A DNA stretch of 64,000 nucleotides from an uncultured Myxococcales bacterium (GCA_937975765.1 CALJUR010000049.1:1-64000); one strand, 5' to 3'; shown: positions 31,492 to 42,100, counted from the first letter of the stretch. The notes: a model not told the origin generated them from the letters alone. Numbers and translations are program-made.

Positions 31492-32499
31492 TCACTCCTG
31501 CACGGGCCGGGGCAGCAGGTCCCCCAGCAGCCGGCAGGCGGTGCGGACGTAGCGGGGGCAGAGGTTGTCGTGCAGGCCCCGGTCGCGGAAGGCCTGCAGG
31601 CCGTCGGAGGTGGAGAGGTCCACGCCGGCGAGGTCGCGGCACAGCAGGGAGCCGTGGGCCTGGCGGAACCGCTCGATGAACAGGCGGGCCGGCGCGTAGC
31701 CTCGGTCCTTGTCCTCGGACAACGGGGACGGGACGCCATGCGCCAGGCCGAGGACCATCAGGGCGCCCGTCAGCGCGCCGCAGGTCTCGCCGGCACGGCC
31801 CATGCCGCCGCCGAAGGGCGCGGCCAGGCGCAGGCAGGTGGTGCGGTCGAGGCCCAGTGCGGGACCGTGGGGCACCAGCACCGACTGGGCGCAGTTGTAG
31901 CCCTCGTGCATCAGGGCCTCGGCGATGTTCCCGGTGTCGGCAGGTTTCGCGGCCGACGAAGGGTCCAGGGACAGGCCCATCGAGACCAGCCCGACGAAGC
32001 GGTCGCCGAACGCGAAGCCCCGGTCGTCGAAGCCTTCCCGCACGAAGCCGAGCCGCTCGTACAGGCGGATCGCGTGAAGGTTGTCCTCGCGGACCTGCAA
32101 CCGGATCTTGCGCAGCCCCGCGCCCCGGCCCCGTTCGATCAGGGCCTCGCACATGCGGCGGCCGATCCCCATTCGATGGAATTCCGCACGCACCGACACG
32201 CCCAGTTCCGCGGCGTGGAGCAGCCGGGGACGCGCCGAACCCAGCAGCGACACCAGCGAGACGACGCGTCCGTCCACGACGCCCTTCATGTGGATGGCGT
32301 TGCCGGTGTCCCGGGCCGTCCGGAGGATCGCCTCCTCCTCCCGGGCCGACACGCCGAACTCGCCGGCGCCGAAGGTCAGGTTGTCGGTCTCACCCGCGAC
32401 CTCGTTGATGTAGGCCAGCAGGTCGGAGGCGTCGGACGGCTGGCACTCCTCGATGACGAGGGTGCGTCCGTCCGGAAGGGGAAAGGTGCGCGAATCCAT
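31492..32499 (-). CDS. GNAT acetyltransferase fused to C_GCAxxG_C_C family domain
   Basis: This 335-residue protein is a fusion. Residues 1-165 are a GNAT N-acetyltransferase with the acetyl-CoA loop 'FHRMGIGRRMCEALIERG' and the end 'AIRLYERLGFVREG'. Residues 175-335 are a C_GCAxxG_C_C domain: 'EGYNCAQSVL', then 'GGGMGRAGETCGALTGALMV' and a last Cys-containing helix. Members of the second family are often redox or metal-linked and found near metabolism genes, with no set function. The fused form is unusual. Start ATG 32499 has only a weak RBS. It is divergent from the lipoprotein glycosidase gene. Confidence 0.82.
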   Translation of the reverse strand: MDSRTFPLPDGRTLVIEECQPSDASDLLAYINEVAGETDNLTFGAGEFGVSAREEEAILRTARDTGNAIHMKGVVDGRVVSLVSLLGSARPRLLHAAELGVSVRAEFHRMGIGRRMCEALIERGRGAGLRKIRLQVREDNLHAIRLYERLGFVREGFDDRGFAFGDRFVGLVSMGLSLDPSSAAKPADTGNIAEALMHEGYNCAQSVLVPHGPALGLDRTTCLRLAAPFGGGMGRAGETCGALTGALMVLGLAHGVPSPLSEDKDRGYAPARLFIERFRQAHGSLLCRDLAGVDLSTSDGLQAFRDRGLHDNLCPRYVRTACRLLGDLLPRPVQE

Positions 32500-32623
32500 G
32501 GTCCGCCCTGCGGTCGTTCCCGATCCGGGAATGTGGACCCGCAGGGAGGTCCGTGTCCAGGGGAAATCCGGGGTCGGACCGGAAGACCCGGTGGTATCCT
32601 GGGCGCCTCGGAGGAACGGAAAG

Positions 32624-35248
32624 ATGACGGCGCGCTTCGGCACCACGGGCGGGATCGGGCGGGCGCTGCCTTCCCTGTGTCTCGCGATGGCCCTGGCGGC
32701 CTGCGGAGGCAGCGGGAGCGAGGGGAGGCCGGACGACGCCGGCGACGACCCGCCTGCCGATGCGGCCATGGAGGCGGGCGACGACCCGAGCGCGGGGGCG
32801 GACGGGGATTCCCGGGACGAACCGGTCCCCGACACGCCCGACACGACCGACCTGCCGGACCAGGCCGACACGCCTTCGACCATCCCCTTCCTTGCCGGGC
32901 GGTTCGAGGTGGTGGCGGACCCGGCCGACGGATCGTTCCGGGTGAGGGACACCGTGCACGTCACCGGCGCGGACCGGCTGCACCTGGGCGTGCAGGTGGC
33001 CGACGGGAAGGGCGGCTGGCGGGACGCCTTCACGCTGGGGCACGCGATGGCCTGCACGACGGCGGACGGCGAGGGTTCCCGCGGCCTGGCCTGCGAGGCG
33101 GACACGGGGACGGGCGTCGTGGCCCGGGTGACGCTGTCCGTGCGGGACGCGCGCCCCGAGGCCCTGCTGTGGGAGACGGCCTTCACCAACCGGTCGGGGG
33201 CGCCGGTGGACCTGCACGCCGTGGTCCCGATGCGTGCGGCGGCATCGGACGGGGGCGCGCTGGCGATCGGGTCGGACCCGGCCGTCGTGCGGGTCCTGCA
33301 GAACGGCTCGGACGGCATCGTGGACTTCCACGCGGACCTGATGCCGGGGGACCGGCCGCTGACCGCCCCGGAGGACAACGCGCTGACGTGGGGCTACTCG
33401 TCGTGGTCGACGGGCAGCTCGCTGGCGTTCGACCCGGCCTCGGACGCCTCGCTGCTGGTCGGGTTCCTGCGGATGGACTGGGCGGTCCCGCTGGTGGCGA
33501 TGGCCGGTGGCGATCCGACGCCCGCACCGCCGCGGGACGGACGCGTGCCGATGGCGGTGCTGCAGGCCGAGGCGCGCTTCGCGTCGCTGGCGACGCTGCC
33601 GGACGGCGCGACGCTGGACGGCGGGCTGGCGGTGCTGATCGCGGGGACGGGCGGCCCGTTCGAGGCCCTGGAGGCCTACGGCGACGAGGTGGCGCGGGTG
33701 CACGCGATCGCGCTGCCGCCCGCGCCGCCATCGGGCTGGGACTCCTGGTACACCGGCGTCGTGACGGACATCGACGAGGGCTTCATCGCCGACGCCGCGA
33801 CCCGGCTGGAGGACGCCTTCGGCGCGTTCGGGCTGACCGGCATGGATATCGACATGGGCTGGCAGGACGTCTGGGGGGACTGGAACGCCGCGCCCGGCTT
33901 CCCGTCGGGCATCGCCGCCACGGCCGCCGCGGTGAAGTCGCAAGGTCTGAAGCCCGAACTGTGGATGGCGCCGTTCTCGGCCGAGGAGTCGTCGCAGGCG
34001 TACCAGGCGCACCCGGACTGGTTCCTGCCGAAGGACCTGTGGGGCACGCTGCTGATGTCGTCGACGCAGCACGCGTACGACCTGGGCCTGCCCGGCGCGC
34101 TGGAACGGGTGCGCGAGATCGGGGCGCGGGCGCGCGGCTGGGGCCTGGACGCGGTGAAACTGGACTTCGCCTACTACGCCCTGTTCGCCACGCGGCCCGA
34201 GTCGCCCGGCGACACCCTCGTGTCGCGCTACCGGGACGGCATCCGGGCCTTCCGGGAGGCGCTGGGCCCGGACGTCTTCCTGACCAACGTCAGCATGTGC
34301 TTCCCCAGCATCGGGCTGGTGGACGCCCATCGGTACGGCCTGGACACGTGGCCGTGCTGGGAGGGGGGCGCCTCCTGCAAGGACCACAAGGAGGGCGGCA
34401 TCTCGGCCATGGGCACGAAGCCCGCGGTGCGCATGGCGGCGCGCCGCTACTGGATGAACGGTCGCCTGTGGTGGAACCACCAGGACCAGGTGTACGCGCG
34501 AGACCTGACCGTGGAGGAGTCCCGGGCCTGGATGTCGGTGATGGCGATCGCGGGCGGCGTGGTGTCGCTGGGAGAGGACCTGCGGACGCTGCCGGCGGAG
34601 TCGGCCGACCCGTACCGGCGGATCCTGCCGCTGCAGCCGCTGTCCGGCCGGCCCCTGGACCTGTTCCGGCGCGAGTTCCCCGAGACGTGGGCCCAGCGGC
34701 AGGAGGCGCCGGCGGGCGTCGTGGCGGGTCTGTTCCACTGGGGGGCGAACCGGGACCTGGCCGTGACGCCGTATGCGGAAAGGACCGACGGCGCGCCGCT
34801 GCTGCACGACATCGGCCTGGCGGAACTGGGCCTGGCCCCGGACGGGACCTACGCGGCCTGGGAGTTCTGGACGGGGACGCCGGTGGAGATCGAGGGGGGG
34901 CGCCTGCGCATGGAACTGCAGCCGCACACCGCCCGGGTGGTCCGCATCGTCCCGGTCGGGGACGTCCCGGCCTGGCTGGCGACGGACCGGCACGTGCTGA
35001 TGGGGCCGGGGATCGCATCGGGCGTCGCCTGGGACGCCGCCGCCGGCGAGTTGCGCGGGACGGTGCGGACGGTGGCGGGCCTGCCCCAGCGACTGGTCTT
35101 CGCGATCCCGGCGGGCCGTGCGGCGGCCTCGGTTTCGGTGGGCGAGACGCAGGCCGCACTGGAGATACCCGCGACGGGGATCGTGTCGGCGTCGTTCACG
35201 GGGGTGCTGGACGGCGAGGTCCTGTTCGTGCTGCGCATGGAGCCGTAA
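32624..35248 (+). CDS. Lipoprotein alpha-galactosidase-like glycoside hydrolase (GH36/melibiase type)
   Basis: This 874-residue lipoprotein has a signal ending 'LCLAMALAAC', an acidic Asp/Ala/Gly/Pro stalk of about 60 residues, a beta-sandwich domain and a TIM-barrel of melibiase type. Catalytic-region motifs: 'LKPELWMAPFSAEE', 'GLDAVKLDFAYY' with Asp514 as probable nucleophile, and 'VFLTNVSMCFPSIGLVDAHR' downstream. A beta-rich C-terminal domain ends it. It should cleave alpha-galactoside-like sugars outside the cell. The exact substrate is not clear. A GGAGG lies before ATG 32624. Confidence 0.78.
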   Translation: MTARFGTTGGIGRALPSLCLAMALAACGGSGSEGRPDDAGDDPPADAAMEAGDDPSAGADGDSRDEPVPDTPDTTDLPDQADTPSTIPFLAGRFEVVADPADGSFRVRDTVHVTGADRLHLGVQVADGKGGWRDAFTLGHAMACTTADGEGSRGLACEADTGTGVVARVTLSVRDARPEALLWETAFTNRSGAPVDLHAVVPMRAAASDGGALAIGSDPAVVRVLQNGSDGIVDFHADLMPGDRPLTAPEDNALTWGYSSWSTGSSLAFDPASDASLLVGFLRMDWAVPLVAMAGGDPTPAPPRDGRVPMAVLQAEARFASLATLPDGATLDGGLAVLIAGTGGPFEALEAYGDEVARVHAIALPPAPPSGWDSWYTGVVTDIDEGFIADAATRLEDAFGAFGLTGMDIDMGWQDVWGDWNAAPGFPSGIAATAAAVKSQGLKPELWMAPFSAEESSQAYQAHPDWFLPKDLWGTLLMSSTQHAYDLGLPGALERVREIGARARGWGLDAVKLDFAYYALFATRPESPGDTLVSRYRDGIRAFREALGPDVFLTNVSMCFPSIGLVDAHRYGLDTWPCWEGGASCKDHKEGGISAMGTKPAVRMAARRYWMNGRLWWNHQDQVYARDLTVEESRAWMSVMAIAGGVVSLGEDLRTLPAESADPYRRILPLQPLSGRPLDLFRREFPETWAQRQEAPAGVVAGLFHWGANRDLAVTPYAERTDGAPLLHDIGLAELGLAPDGTYAAWEFWTGTPVEIEGGRLRMELQPHTARVVRIVPVGDVPAWLATDRHVLMGPGIASGVAWDAAAGELRGTVRTVAGLPQRLVFAIPAGRAAASVSVGETQAALEIPATGIVSASFTGVLDGEVLFVLRMEP

Positions 35249-35433
35249 CCCTCCCGGCGGGCGATACCGCGGACTGCCGTTGCTGGGGGGGGGTAATCAG
35301 GGGTGTGCATTGACTCGTCCTATGCAGGCGGACCCGGAGCTTTCCGCGCGTGATGCTTGACATGGAACCGTTTCTGACACATATTCGATTCGCATCGGCA
35401 ATACGGCCGGTCCTCCCCCTACAGGAGAGTGCG

Positions 35434-36645
35434 ATGGGTCGTGCAAACACTGGAAAAATCCTGGCCAACGAACTCGATCGCGTGCTGGGTCAATACGCAC
35501 AACTGGAATCGGAGATCGAGAAACTGGCCGGCGAACGGAAGCGCCTGGCGATGGTGGCGCAGCGGCTGGTCCAGATCCTTCGCGGCCTGGTCGGGCCGAG
35601 GGTGGGCGATCGCCTGCTGGGCGAACTGGGTCTGGTCGAGAAGGTGGCGGGGCTGCCGGGACTGCCGGGCCGGAAGCCGGCCGGCAAGGCGAAGGCGGTG
35701 ACGACGACGGCGACACCCGGGGCCCGGAAGCGACGCGCAACGTCCGGGGCAAAGGCCGCGAAGCCGGGGGTGGCCGAGCCCCCGATGGCCAAGGGGACCG
35801 GCGTGCGGATGCTGTCCGGGATGTATGCAGGCTGGACCGGCTGGATCGGGTCGATCCAGGCCAAGGGGGACGCGCACATCTATACCGTCACCCTGAGGGG
35901 ACCGGACGGCAAGGCTGCACGGACGCAGGTCACGCCGCGCAGCCTGGGCCGGAAGTGGGATGTCACCGGCGAGGCGCCGGCCATCCCGGCACCGCGCAAG
36001 GGGAAGGCGGCGGCCAAGGCGGGCCGGAAGGCCGCGGGGGCCCGGAAGGCGCGGGCGGGACGTACCGCGAAGAAGGGCGCAATGGAGCCGGCGAACCCGC
36101 CCGCGGACGTCGTGGAGAAGGGCGGCGAGGTCCGCGTGCTGGACGGGAAGTTCAAGGGCTGGACCGGGAAGGTGGCCGCGACCCTGCAGAAGGGCGCCAC
36201 GGTGACCTACGCATTGAACCTGCGAGGCCCGGCCGGCGAGAGGGGCCGCACCCAGGTCAACCACGGCTCGCTGGGGCGGACCTGGGAGCGCGCCGGGGAG
36301 GCGCCGGTGGCGGCCCCTGCGCGGCCGGCGAAGGTCATCCGGCGGCGGCCGGCGAAGGGCGAGGCGACCCAGGCGGCGCCCGAGGCGGCCCCGGAAGACC
36401 AGGCGGCGCCGGCCCCCGAGGCCAAGGCGACGCCCGTCCAGGGCATCCTGGCGAAGGGCACCGGCATCCGGATGCTGTCCGGCCGCAACCTGGGCTGCAA
36501 GGGCGTCATCGTCTCGGTGCAGGCCAAGCCGGGACCGAAGCCCGAGGCCATCTACACGGTTTCCCTGACCGGTCGCGACGGCCGCCACGAGCGCGTCTCG
36601 GTGCGCCATTCCTCGCTGGGCCGCGGCTGGTCCAAGGCGGACTGA
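35434..36645 (+). CDS. Basic protein with three KOW-like repeats
   Basis: This 403-residue, Lys/Arg/Ala-rich protein has an N-terminal coiled coil (residues 5-55, 'LDRVLGQYAQLESEIEKLAG') followed by three copies of a roughly 60-residue unit, near residues 115-170, 225-285 and 340-403. Each copy has a KOW-like core: 'GTGVRMLSGMYAGWTGWIGS', 'GGEVRVLDGKFKGWTGKVAA' and 'GTGIRMLSGRNLGCKGVIVS', then 'YTV.LRGPDG' and 'SLGR.W'. Low-complexity Ala/Lys/Pro linkers separate them. KOW modules bind RNA or proteins, so a nucleic-acid role is inferred; it also resembles histone-like linkers. An ACAGGAGAG ribosome site precedes the ATG. Confidence 0.72.
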   Translation: MGRANTGKILANELDRVLGQYAQLESEIEKLAGERKRLAMVAQRLVQILRGLVGPRVGDRLLGELGLVEKVAGLPGLPGRKPAGKAKAVTTTATPGARKRRATSGAKAAKPGVAEPPMAKGTGVRMLSGMYAGWTGWIGSIQAKGDAHIYTVTLRGPDGKAARTQVTPRSLGRKWDVTGEAPAIPAPRKGKAAAKAGRKAAGARKARAGRTAKKGAMEPANPPADVVEKGGEVRVLDGKFKGWTGKVAATLQKGATVTYALNLRGPAGERGRTQVNHGSLGRTWERAGEAPVAAPARPAKVIRRRPAKGEATQAAPEAAPEDQAAPAPEAKATPVQGILAKGTGIRMLSGRNLGCKGVIVSVQAKPGPKPEAIYTVSLTGRDGRHERVSVRHSSLGRGWSKAD

Positions 36646-36667
36646 CGGGTACAGGCCCCGGTTCGTT

Positions 36668-37168
36668 TCAGCCGATCGACAGCGGGGGCAGGCCCAGCCG
36701 GCGACCGCCCGGCAGGTGGCCTTCCAGCGCCAGCAGGTCGGGCTCGTCGGGGTGCTGCAGCACGACGACGTCGGTCCCCAGGCGCGCCTTCGCCGCATCG
36801 GTCGGTTCCACCACCAGCACGTTCACGTTCCGGGCGGGCATCCCGTCCTGCGCGGCCATGTCCACCCGCAGGATCATCAGCACCCCTTCCGGGTGCATCA
36901 CGGCTCCACCGTGGCGGGCGCCGTAGGGCACCACGTCGGAAACGTGTCCCCGCCGACGGATGCCCCGTTCGGGCAGTTCGCGGACCCGTCGCCCCGCCCC
37001 CTCGGCCCGGGCGAGGAGGTGCCGGAACACGAAGGCGATCGTGCCGCCGATGGCCAGGAAGACGCCCAGCACCAGGGTCGTCGGTTCCGCCGCGCCGGTC
37101 GCCACCGCCGCGACCACCGCGACGACCCCGGCCACGAACAGGATGCCTGCGATGGTCGCGATCCGCAT
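36668..37168 (-). CDS. Small membrane protein with C-terminal soluble domain
   Basis: This 166-residue protein has two membrane helices at residues 4-25 (IATIAGILFVAGVVAVVAAV) and 32-50 (LVLGVFLAIGGTIAFVF), then a soluble domain. That domain has a Gly-rich beta pattern ('RRRGHVSDVVPYGARHGGAV', 'GVLMILRVDM', 'VLVVEPT') like DUF3592-type membrane proteins. The function is unknown. A GGAGGTGCG ribosome site precedes ATG 37168. It lies between the KOW gene, convergent to it, and a DUF169 gene on the same strand 31 bases upstream. Confidence 0.7.
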   Translation of the reverse strand: MRIATIAGILFVAGVVAVVAAVATGAAEPTTLVLGVFLAIGGTIAFVFRHLLARAEGAGRRVRELPERGIRRRGHVSDVVPYGARHGGAVMHPEGVLMILRVDMAAQDGMPARNVNVLVVEPTDAAKARLGTDVVVLQHPDEPDLLALEGHLPGGRRLGLPPLSIG

Positions 37169-37199
37169 GTCGCACCTCCTTCGCCCCCCGGGAGCGCCT

Positions 37200-37952
37200 T
37201 CACCCGAGCCGCTGCCGGATGGCCTTCCAGGACTTCGTGGCCAGGAAACTCTCGTCCATGTCGTCCACCATGGACTCGAACTTCCGCATCGGCACCGCGA
37301 ACGTCAGTTCCGTACCCCCGACGTACGGCCGCGCGGACACGTCGAACGTGCCCAGGACGGCGCGCGGTCGGGGGGCGGAGTTCTCCAGGAAGGGGTATTT
37401 CGCGATGGACCCGCAGCCGGCCCCGAACGGGCAGATGACGCCATCCAGTTCGGCCTCGGCGTAGTTCGCCAGCGTGAACAGGCCGGACAGCACGTCCGGA
37501 GGCGCGAAGAAGATGACCACGGCCGGGTCGTCGCCGTCCGCCAGCCGGTCGAACCGCTTGAACACGGCGTACCGCGAAGGCGCGTCGAAGTCCGGCACCC
37601 TTTTCTCGTACTCGCGCACCAACTCCGGGGACTTCTTGTAGCGTTCGCCCTCCCGGCCGCCCGGACTGCCGCAGGAAAGGAAGTAGGCGAAGTCCGGCGC
37701 GACTTCCCGCGTGAAGCCAAGGTACCGCCGCCCTCCCTGGCACCCGACCGTGGCCGCGTCGAACCGCAGGTCGTGCCCCTGACGCACCCGCGACAGGTCC
37801 GCGAACAGGCACCGGTGCCCCTTCGCAGGCGCCACCGGGGCCCCATCCGTCGCACCCGGGTCGTCCGCGTACCAGAACGCGATCGGCAGGTCGGCCCCGC
37901 CGAAGTACCGTCCCCAACGCTCCAGGAAACGCTCCTTCATCGATCGGTCCAT
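37200..37952 (-). CDS. DUF169 family protein
   Basis: This 250-residue soluble protein matches DUF169: 'LPIAFWYADDPGAT' near residue 22, 'CLFADLSRVRQGHDLRFDA' and 'GCQGGRRYLGF', then 'AVVIFFAPPDVLSGLFTLAN' and 'GVICPFGAGCGSIAKYPF'. The Cys-Gly-rich segments in this family may bind a metal or cluster, and it is found in many anaerobes and methanogens; the biochemical role is unknown. The start is ATG 37952 or the Met four codons later. It precedes the small membrane protein and may share its mRNA. Confidence 0.8.
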   Translation of the reverse strand: MDRSMKERFLERWGRYFGGADLPIAFWYADDPGATDGAPVAPAKGHRCLFADLSRVRQGHDLRFDAATVGCQGGRRYLGFTREVAPDFAYFLSCGSPGGREGERYKKSPELVREYEKRVPDFDAPSRYAVFKRFDRLADGDDPAVVIFFAPPDVLSGLFTLANYAEAELDGVICPFGAGCGSIAKYPFLENSAPRPRAVLGTFDVSARPYVGGTELTFAVPMRKFESMVDDMDESFLATKSWKAIRQRLG

Positions 37953-38016
37953 CGGCCGGCCCCTCCTCGAATCACCCCCACGATCGCGATGATAGATCGG
38001 TCTTCGCCGGGCCGGA

Positions 38017-38046
38017 TTGACACCCCGTCGCCGGCCTGCCTAATAT
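38017..38046 (+). promoter_or_regulatory. Sigma70-type promoter of kdd
   Basis: TTGACA (38017-38022) and TAATAT (38041-38046) with an 18-base spacer lie 47 bases before the kdd start. Both boxes are near-consensus in a GC-rich background. The gene also has an AGGAGG at 38082-38087, so strong expression is likely. Confidence 0.75.
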
Positions 38047-38092
38047 CGCGCGGGCCTTGGATTGGCTTTCCGTTATTCCTCAGGAGGTTCCC

Positions 38093-39139
38093 ATGTCCGA
38101 GTACCGTGCTGGCGGCGATCGTTTCGGTCGGCATCGCGTCATCGCCCCCGAGGGCGCCCTGCCCCAGGCCGCGACGAAGCTGGACAACTCGCTGCCCATC
38201 TACGACAACGAGATCCTGATCGACGTCAAGACGCTGAACATCGACTCGGCGTCCTTCCGGCAGATGCGGACCGCGGCCGGCGGCAACCCGCAGGGCATCG
38301 CGGACCAGGTGCTGAAGAACGTCGCGAACATGGGCAAGCAGCTGAACCCGGTGACGGGCTCGGGCGGCATGCTTCTGGGCACCGTCGCGGCGATGGGGCC
38401 GAAGTACTCGAACCCCGCCCACCTGAAGGTCGGCGACCCGATCTGCACGCTGGTGTCCCTGACGCTGACCCCCCTGGTCATCGACCGCATCAAGGAGGTC
38501 CACGACTCCGAGCAGATCGACATCGAGGGCAAGGCCGTGCTGTTCGACTCGGGCGTGCTGGCGAAGATCCCCGAGGGCATGGACGTGAAGACCTGCCTGG
38601 CGCTGCTGGACGTGGCCGGCGCCCCGCCGCAGGCCGACCGCCTGGCCCAGAAGGGCCAGACCGTCTACATCATCGGCGCGGGCAAGTCGGGCATCCTGTG
38701 CGCGGCCGCCATCCGGGCCAAGCTGGGCAACGACTGCCGCATCCTGGTGTCCGCGACCCGGCAGACCAGCGTCGACACCTTCAGGACCCTGGGCCTGGCC
38801 GACGAGGTCTTCATCGTCAACGCGCTGAACCCCGGCGAGACGATGGACAAGATCGTCGAGGCCACGAAGGGCGGGATGGTCGACCTGGTCATCAACACCG
38901 CCAACGTCGAAGGGACCGAACTGTCGTCGGTGCTGGCGTGCAAGCAGGGCGGCAAGGTCTACTTCTTCAACATGGCCACGAATTTCCAGAAGGCGGCGCT
39001 GGGCGCCGAGGGCGTGGGCATGGACGTCGAGATGATCATCGGCAACGGCTACGCGCCGGACCACGCGAACTTCACGCTGGACGTGTACAACAAGACCCCG
39101 TCCGTGAAGAAGTGGTTCGACGAGAAGTTCGGCGGCTGA
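38093..39139 (+). CDS. kdd: L-erythro-3,5-diaminohexanoate dehydrogenase
   Basis: This 348-residue enzyme of lysine fermentation oxidatively deaminates L-erythro-3,5-diaminohexanoate to 5-amino-3-oxohexanoate with NAD(P)+. The match is close over the whole length: 'LDNSLPIYDNEILIDVKTLN', 'GNPQGIADQVLKNV', 'GSGGMLLGTVAAMGPKYSN' and the dinucleotide-binding 'VYIIGAGKSGILCAAAIR'. The length is standard. Promoter and RBS are near-consensus. It stands alone, without the lysine aminomutase, cleavage or CoA-transferase genes of the pathway, which may lie elsewhere. Confidence 0.9.
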   Translation: MSEYRAGGDRFGRHRVIAPEGALPQAATKLDNSLPIYDNEILIDVKTLNIDSASFRQMRTAAGGNPQGIADQVLKNVANMGKQLNPVTGSGGMLLGTVAAMGPKYSNPAHLKVGDPICTLVSLTLTPLVIDRIKEVHDSEQIDIEGKAVLFDSGVLAKIPEGMDVKTCLALLDVAGAPPQADRLAQKGQTVYIIGAGKSGILCAAAIRAKLGNDCRILVSATRQTSVDTFRTLGLADEVFIVNALNPGETMDKIVEATKGGMVDLVINTANVEGTELSSVLACKQGGKVYFFNMATNFQKAALGAEGVGMDVEMIIGNGYAPDHANFTLDVYNKTPSVKKWFDEKFGG

Positions 39140-39160
39140 CGGCCCGATCCCCCCGCACCC

Positions 39161-42100
39161 CTACGGCATCGTGTACGTCTCGGCCCGGATGCCGGGCTCG
39201 CCCGGGTCCGCGTACAGGCGGGCCGCGCTGTACTGCCCGCCCGAGCCGCCCAGGCCGGCGGTCCCGATGGAATAGGTGTTGCCCGAGATCGTGATGCCGG
39301 TGCAGTCCTGCATCAGGACGCCGACGCTCATGCCGCCCGCGGCGCCGCTGCCCGCACCTCCGTATCCGCCCTTGGACCCCCGACCGCCCGGGCCGCCCTT
39401 GCCGCCGACCGCCTTCGGGCTGTCCACCGTGGAGCCGTTGCCCCCGGCCCCGCCGGCCCCGTAGGCGCCTCCCAGGCCGCCGTCGCCCCCGTCGCCGCCG
39501 TTGCCGCCGGCGACCGTGATGATGGCATTCTGCACCAGCACGACGCCGGGGCTGGCGACCGCCAGCACCCCGATCGAGCCGCCGGCGAAGATCCCTTCGG
39601 TGCCGCCTTCGCCCCCGCAGCCGCCGCCACCACCGCCGCCGCCGCCGCCACCCCGCCCTCGGGCGTCGACCGTGCCTCCGGTCGTGTGCCTGGCCCCGCC
39701 GCCGCCGCCGCCGCCGGCCCCGTTGCTGCCGTTGCTGCCATCGCGCCCTGCCCTCCCTCGCTCGCTGCGCCAATCGGGCCAATAGGATGTCAGGAGGATG
39801 TCCCCGACGGCTCCCCCGGGGTTGTTCGAGCCGTTCATGCCATGGTCCCCGGGGGATGCGGGATATTCCCCGGCCCCGCCCGTCCCGCCGACGGCGTTCG
39901 TGGTCCCGCTGGTCGATGCACCCGAGCCGCCCGCGCCGCCGTCCTGGCCCGCGAAGTCGAAACCGGGAACGCCGCTCGCGCCCGCCGTCCCGCCGTCACC
40001 GCCGGCTCCCGCGGACGACCCGCCGGCAATGCAGAAGCCGTTGCTCAGGCCACCGATGGCACCTGCGGCCCCGCCCGCCCCCGCGCTCAACTTGCCCGCA
40101 AACCTGTCGGCCGGATCACCGGCCCCGCCCGGGCTGCCGTCGCTGCCGTCCTGCCCGTCGACACCATCCTCCCCGGACCTCCCGGGCCCGGCCTCGATCG
40201 TGTTCCCCTCGAACCGCAGCGCCCCGGTCACGTCCTCCAGCAACACCGCGCGCGAGGAATATCCGGACGCCGTCCCCGGAGCCGCGCGAATGTGGAACCC
40301 CTGTACCCATCCCGGCATCGTGCGCGAGTGCGTATGGAACGCCCAGGAAGAGTCTTCCGGCCAGATGCGGCTGACCAGCGAACTCGATCGCTGCCACGTC
40401 ACCGGGTCGTAGCCGCCGAAGATGCTGACGTCCGGGCTCAACCCGACCGTCTCGTCGTAGTAGTTCGCCGGATCGACATACCCCGCCACGAACACGTGCT
40501 TCTTCGTGGTGCTGTTCAGCGCGTACCGCACAGCCTGCGTGATCGTCCGCAGGGGCAGGGTCTTCGTCCCGGGATACCCGTCGGATCCGGACAGGCTGAC
40601 GAAGAACCCCTTGGTGATGGTCCCGTCGATGCCGTCGCAGTCCTGGTCGATGTAGGCCAGATCCGGGATGTCCTCGGCGCCGGGGTGGATCCCGCCGTCG
40701 CCATCGTTGCAGTCGCCCGTGACCTGGGTCACGTACCCATCCCCCGCCGAGCACCGGCACGACTGCGAGGTCCCGCCGTATCCATCGTTGTCCGCATCGG
40801 CGTACCAGGCGGTGCACCCAGCCGATCCAGGCGGGTCGACCACGGTGTCGCAGTCGTTGTCGATGCCGTCGCACGCCTCGGTCGCCCCCGGGTGCACGTC
40901 CTCGTCGGTGTCGTCGCAGTCGCCCCCCCGCTTCGGCGATCCCGTCCGCCGACGGGCACGCCCAGACCACGACCGTCTCGTCTCCGTACCCGTCACGGTC
41001 GCCATCGTTGAAGAACTCCTGCTTCCCGGCCGGATCCAGGCTGGGATCGAGGTCGTCCACCAGGCCGTCACAATCGTTGTCCCAGCCGTCGCAGACCTCG
41101 GTCGCGGCGGGGTTGCAGGCGGCCCCGCACGCGGCCAAGGAGTCGTCGCAATCGTCGTCGTTGGCCACGTATCCCGAAGGTTGCGGGCAACCCGTGTACT
41201 TCACCGCCGCGTTCCCGGCCCCGTCGCCGTCGGCATCGGCGAACCAGAACACGTTGTCGACGATCCCGTTGCAGTCGTTGTCGTACCCGTCGCAGACCTC
41301 GACCTGGTGGATGTTGCAGGCCGCACCGCAGGTTGTGTCATCGCAGTCGCCCGTCGATGCCACCGGCAGCGTCCCGGCCGCCTGGCACGACAGGTCGGAC
41401 GAAGGCAGCAACCGGCCGTCCGCCAGGAATCGGGCGTCAAACTGGGACATCTGCAGGGCAATCGCATTCACGTAGAACTCGATCCCGTCCTTCACCGCGT
41501 CCGCGTCGGCATCCGATTCCTTCGCGATCCGCATGCCGCCGACCAGCACCAGGCCCCCGCGGCTCCAGGTGATCGCCACGGGAGAACCGGACTCGCTGGA
41601 GATCCGCGCATAGGCCGGTGCGCCGAACAGGGGAACGACCTCGCAGCAGGTCCCGGTGGTGGCGGGCGACGCCGGCATCGCCTCCACCAGGTCGAAAAGG
41701 CTCGTCGGGCAGTCGGCGGCGGGCGCGATCGTGCATCCGGAGTGCGCGGCCGGCGCCGTCACCTCCAGCAGTGCCTGCATCGCGGCATCCTGGTCGAGGC
41801 CCTCGTACATCACGATGGCCGGCCGGCCGTTGGTGACGACGTGATGCTCGATCGCGCTGCGAAGGCCGCTCCCCGGCGCGGTCGTGCCCAGTTCCACGAT
41901 CAGCAGGTCCCAGTTGCCGCCGTTCCCGAACTGGGTGACGAACGACGTCTCGTCGAACGTGCCGCCGCTGAACAGGCTGAAATTCATCCGGGACACGGCC
42001 TCGATGGGGTATCCCCCGCCCCCCGTCTGCATCAGCACCAACGCCTTCAGGTACCGGCTCTTCCACGTGGCATCGTGGTCCGGGTCGGCGAAGCACAGTT

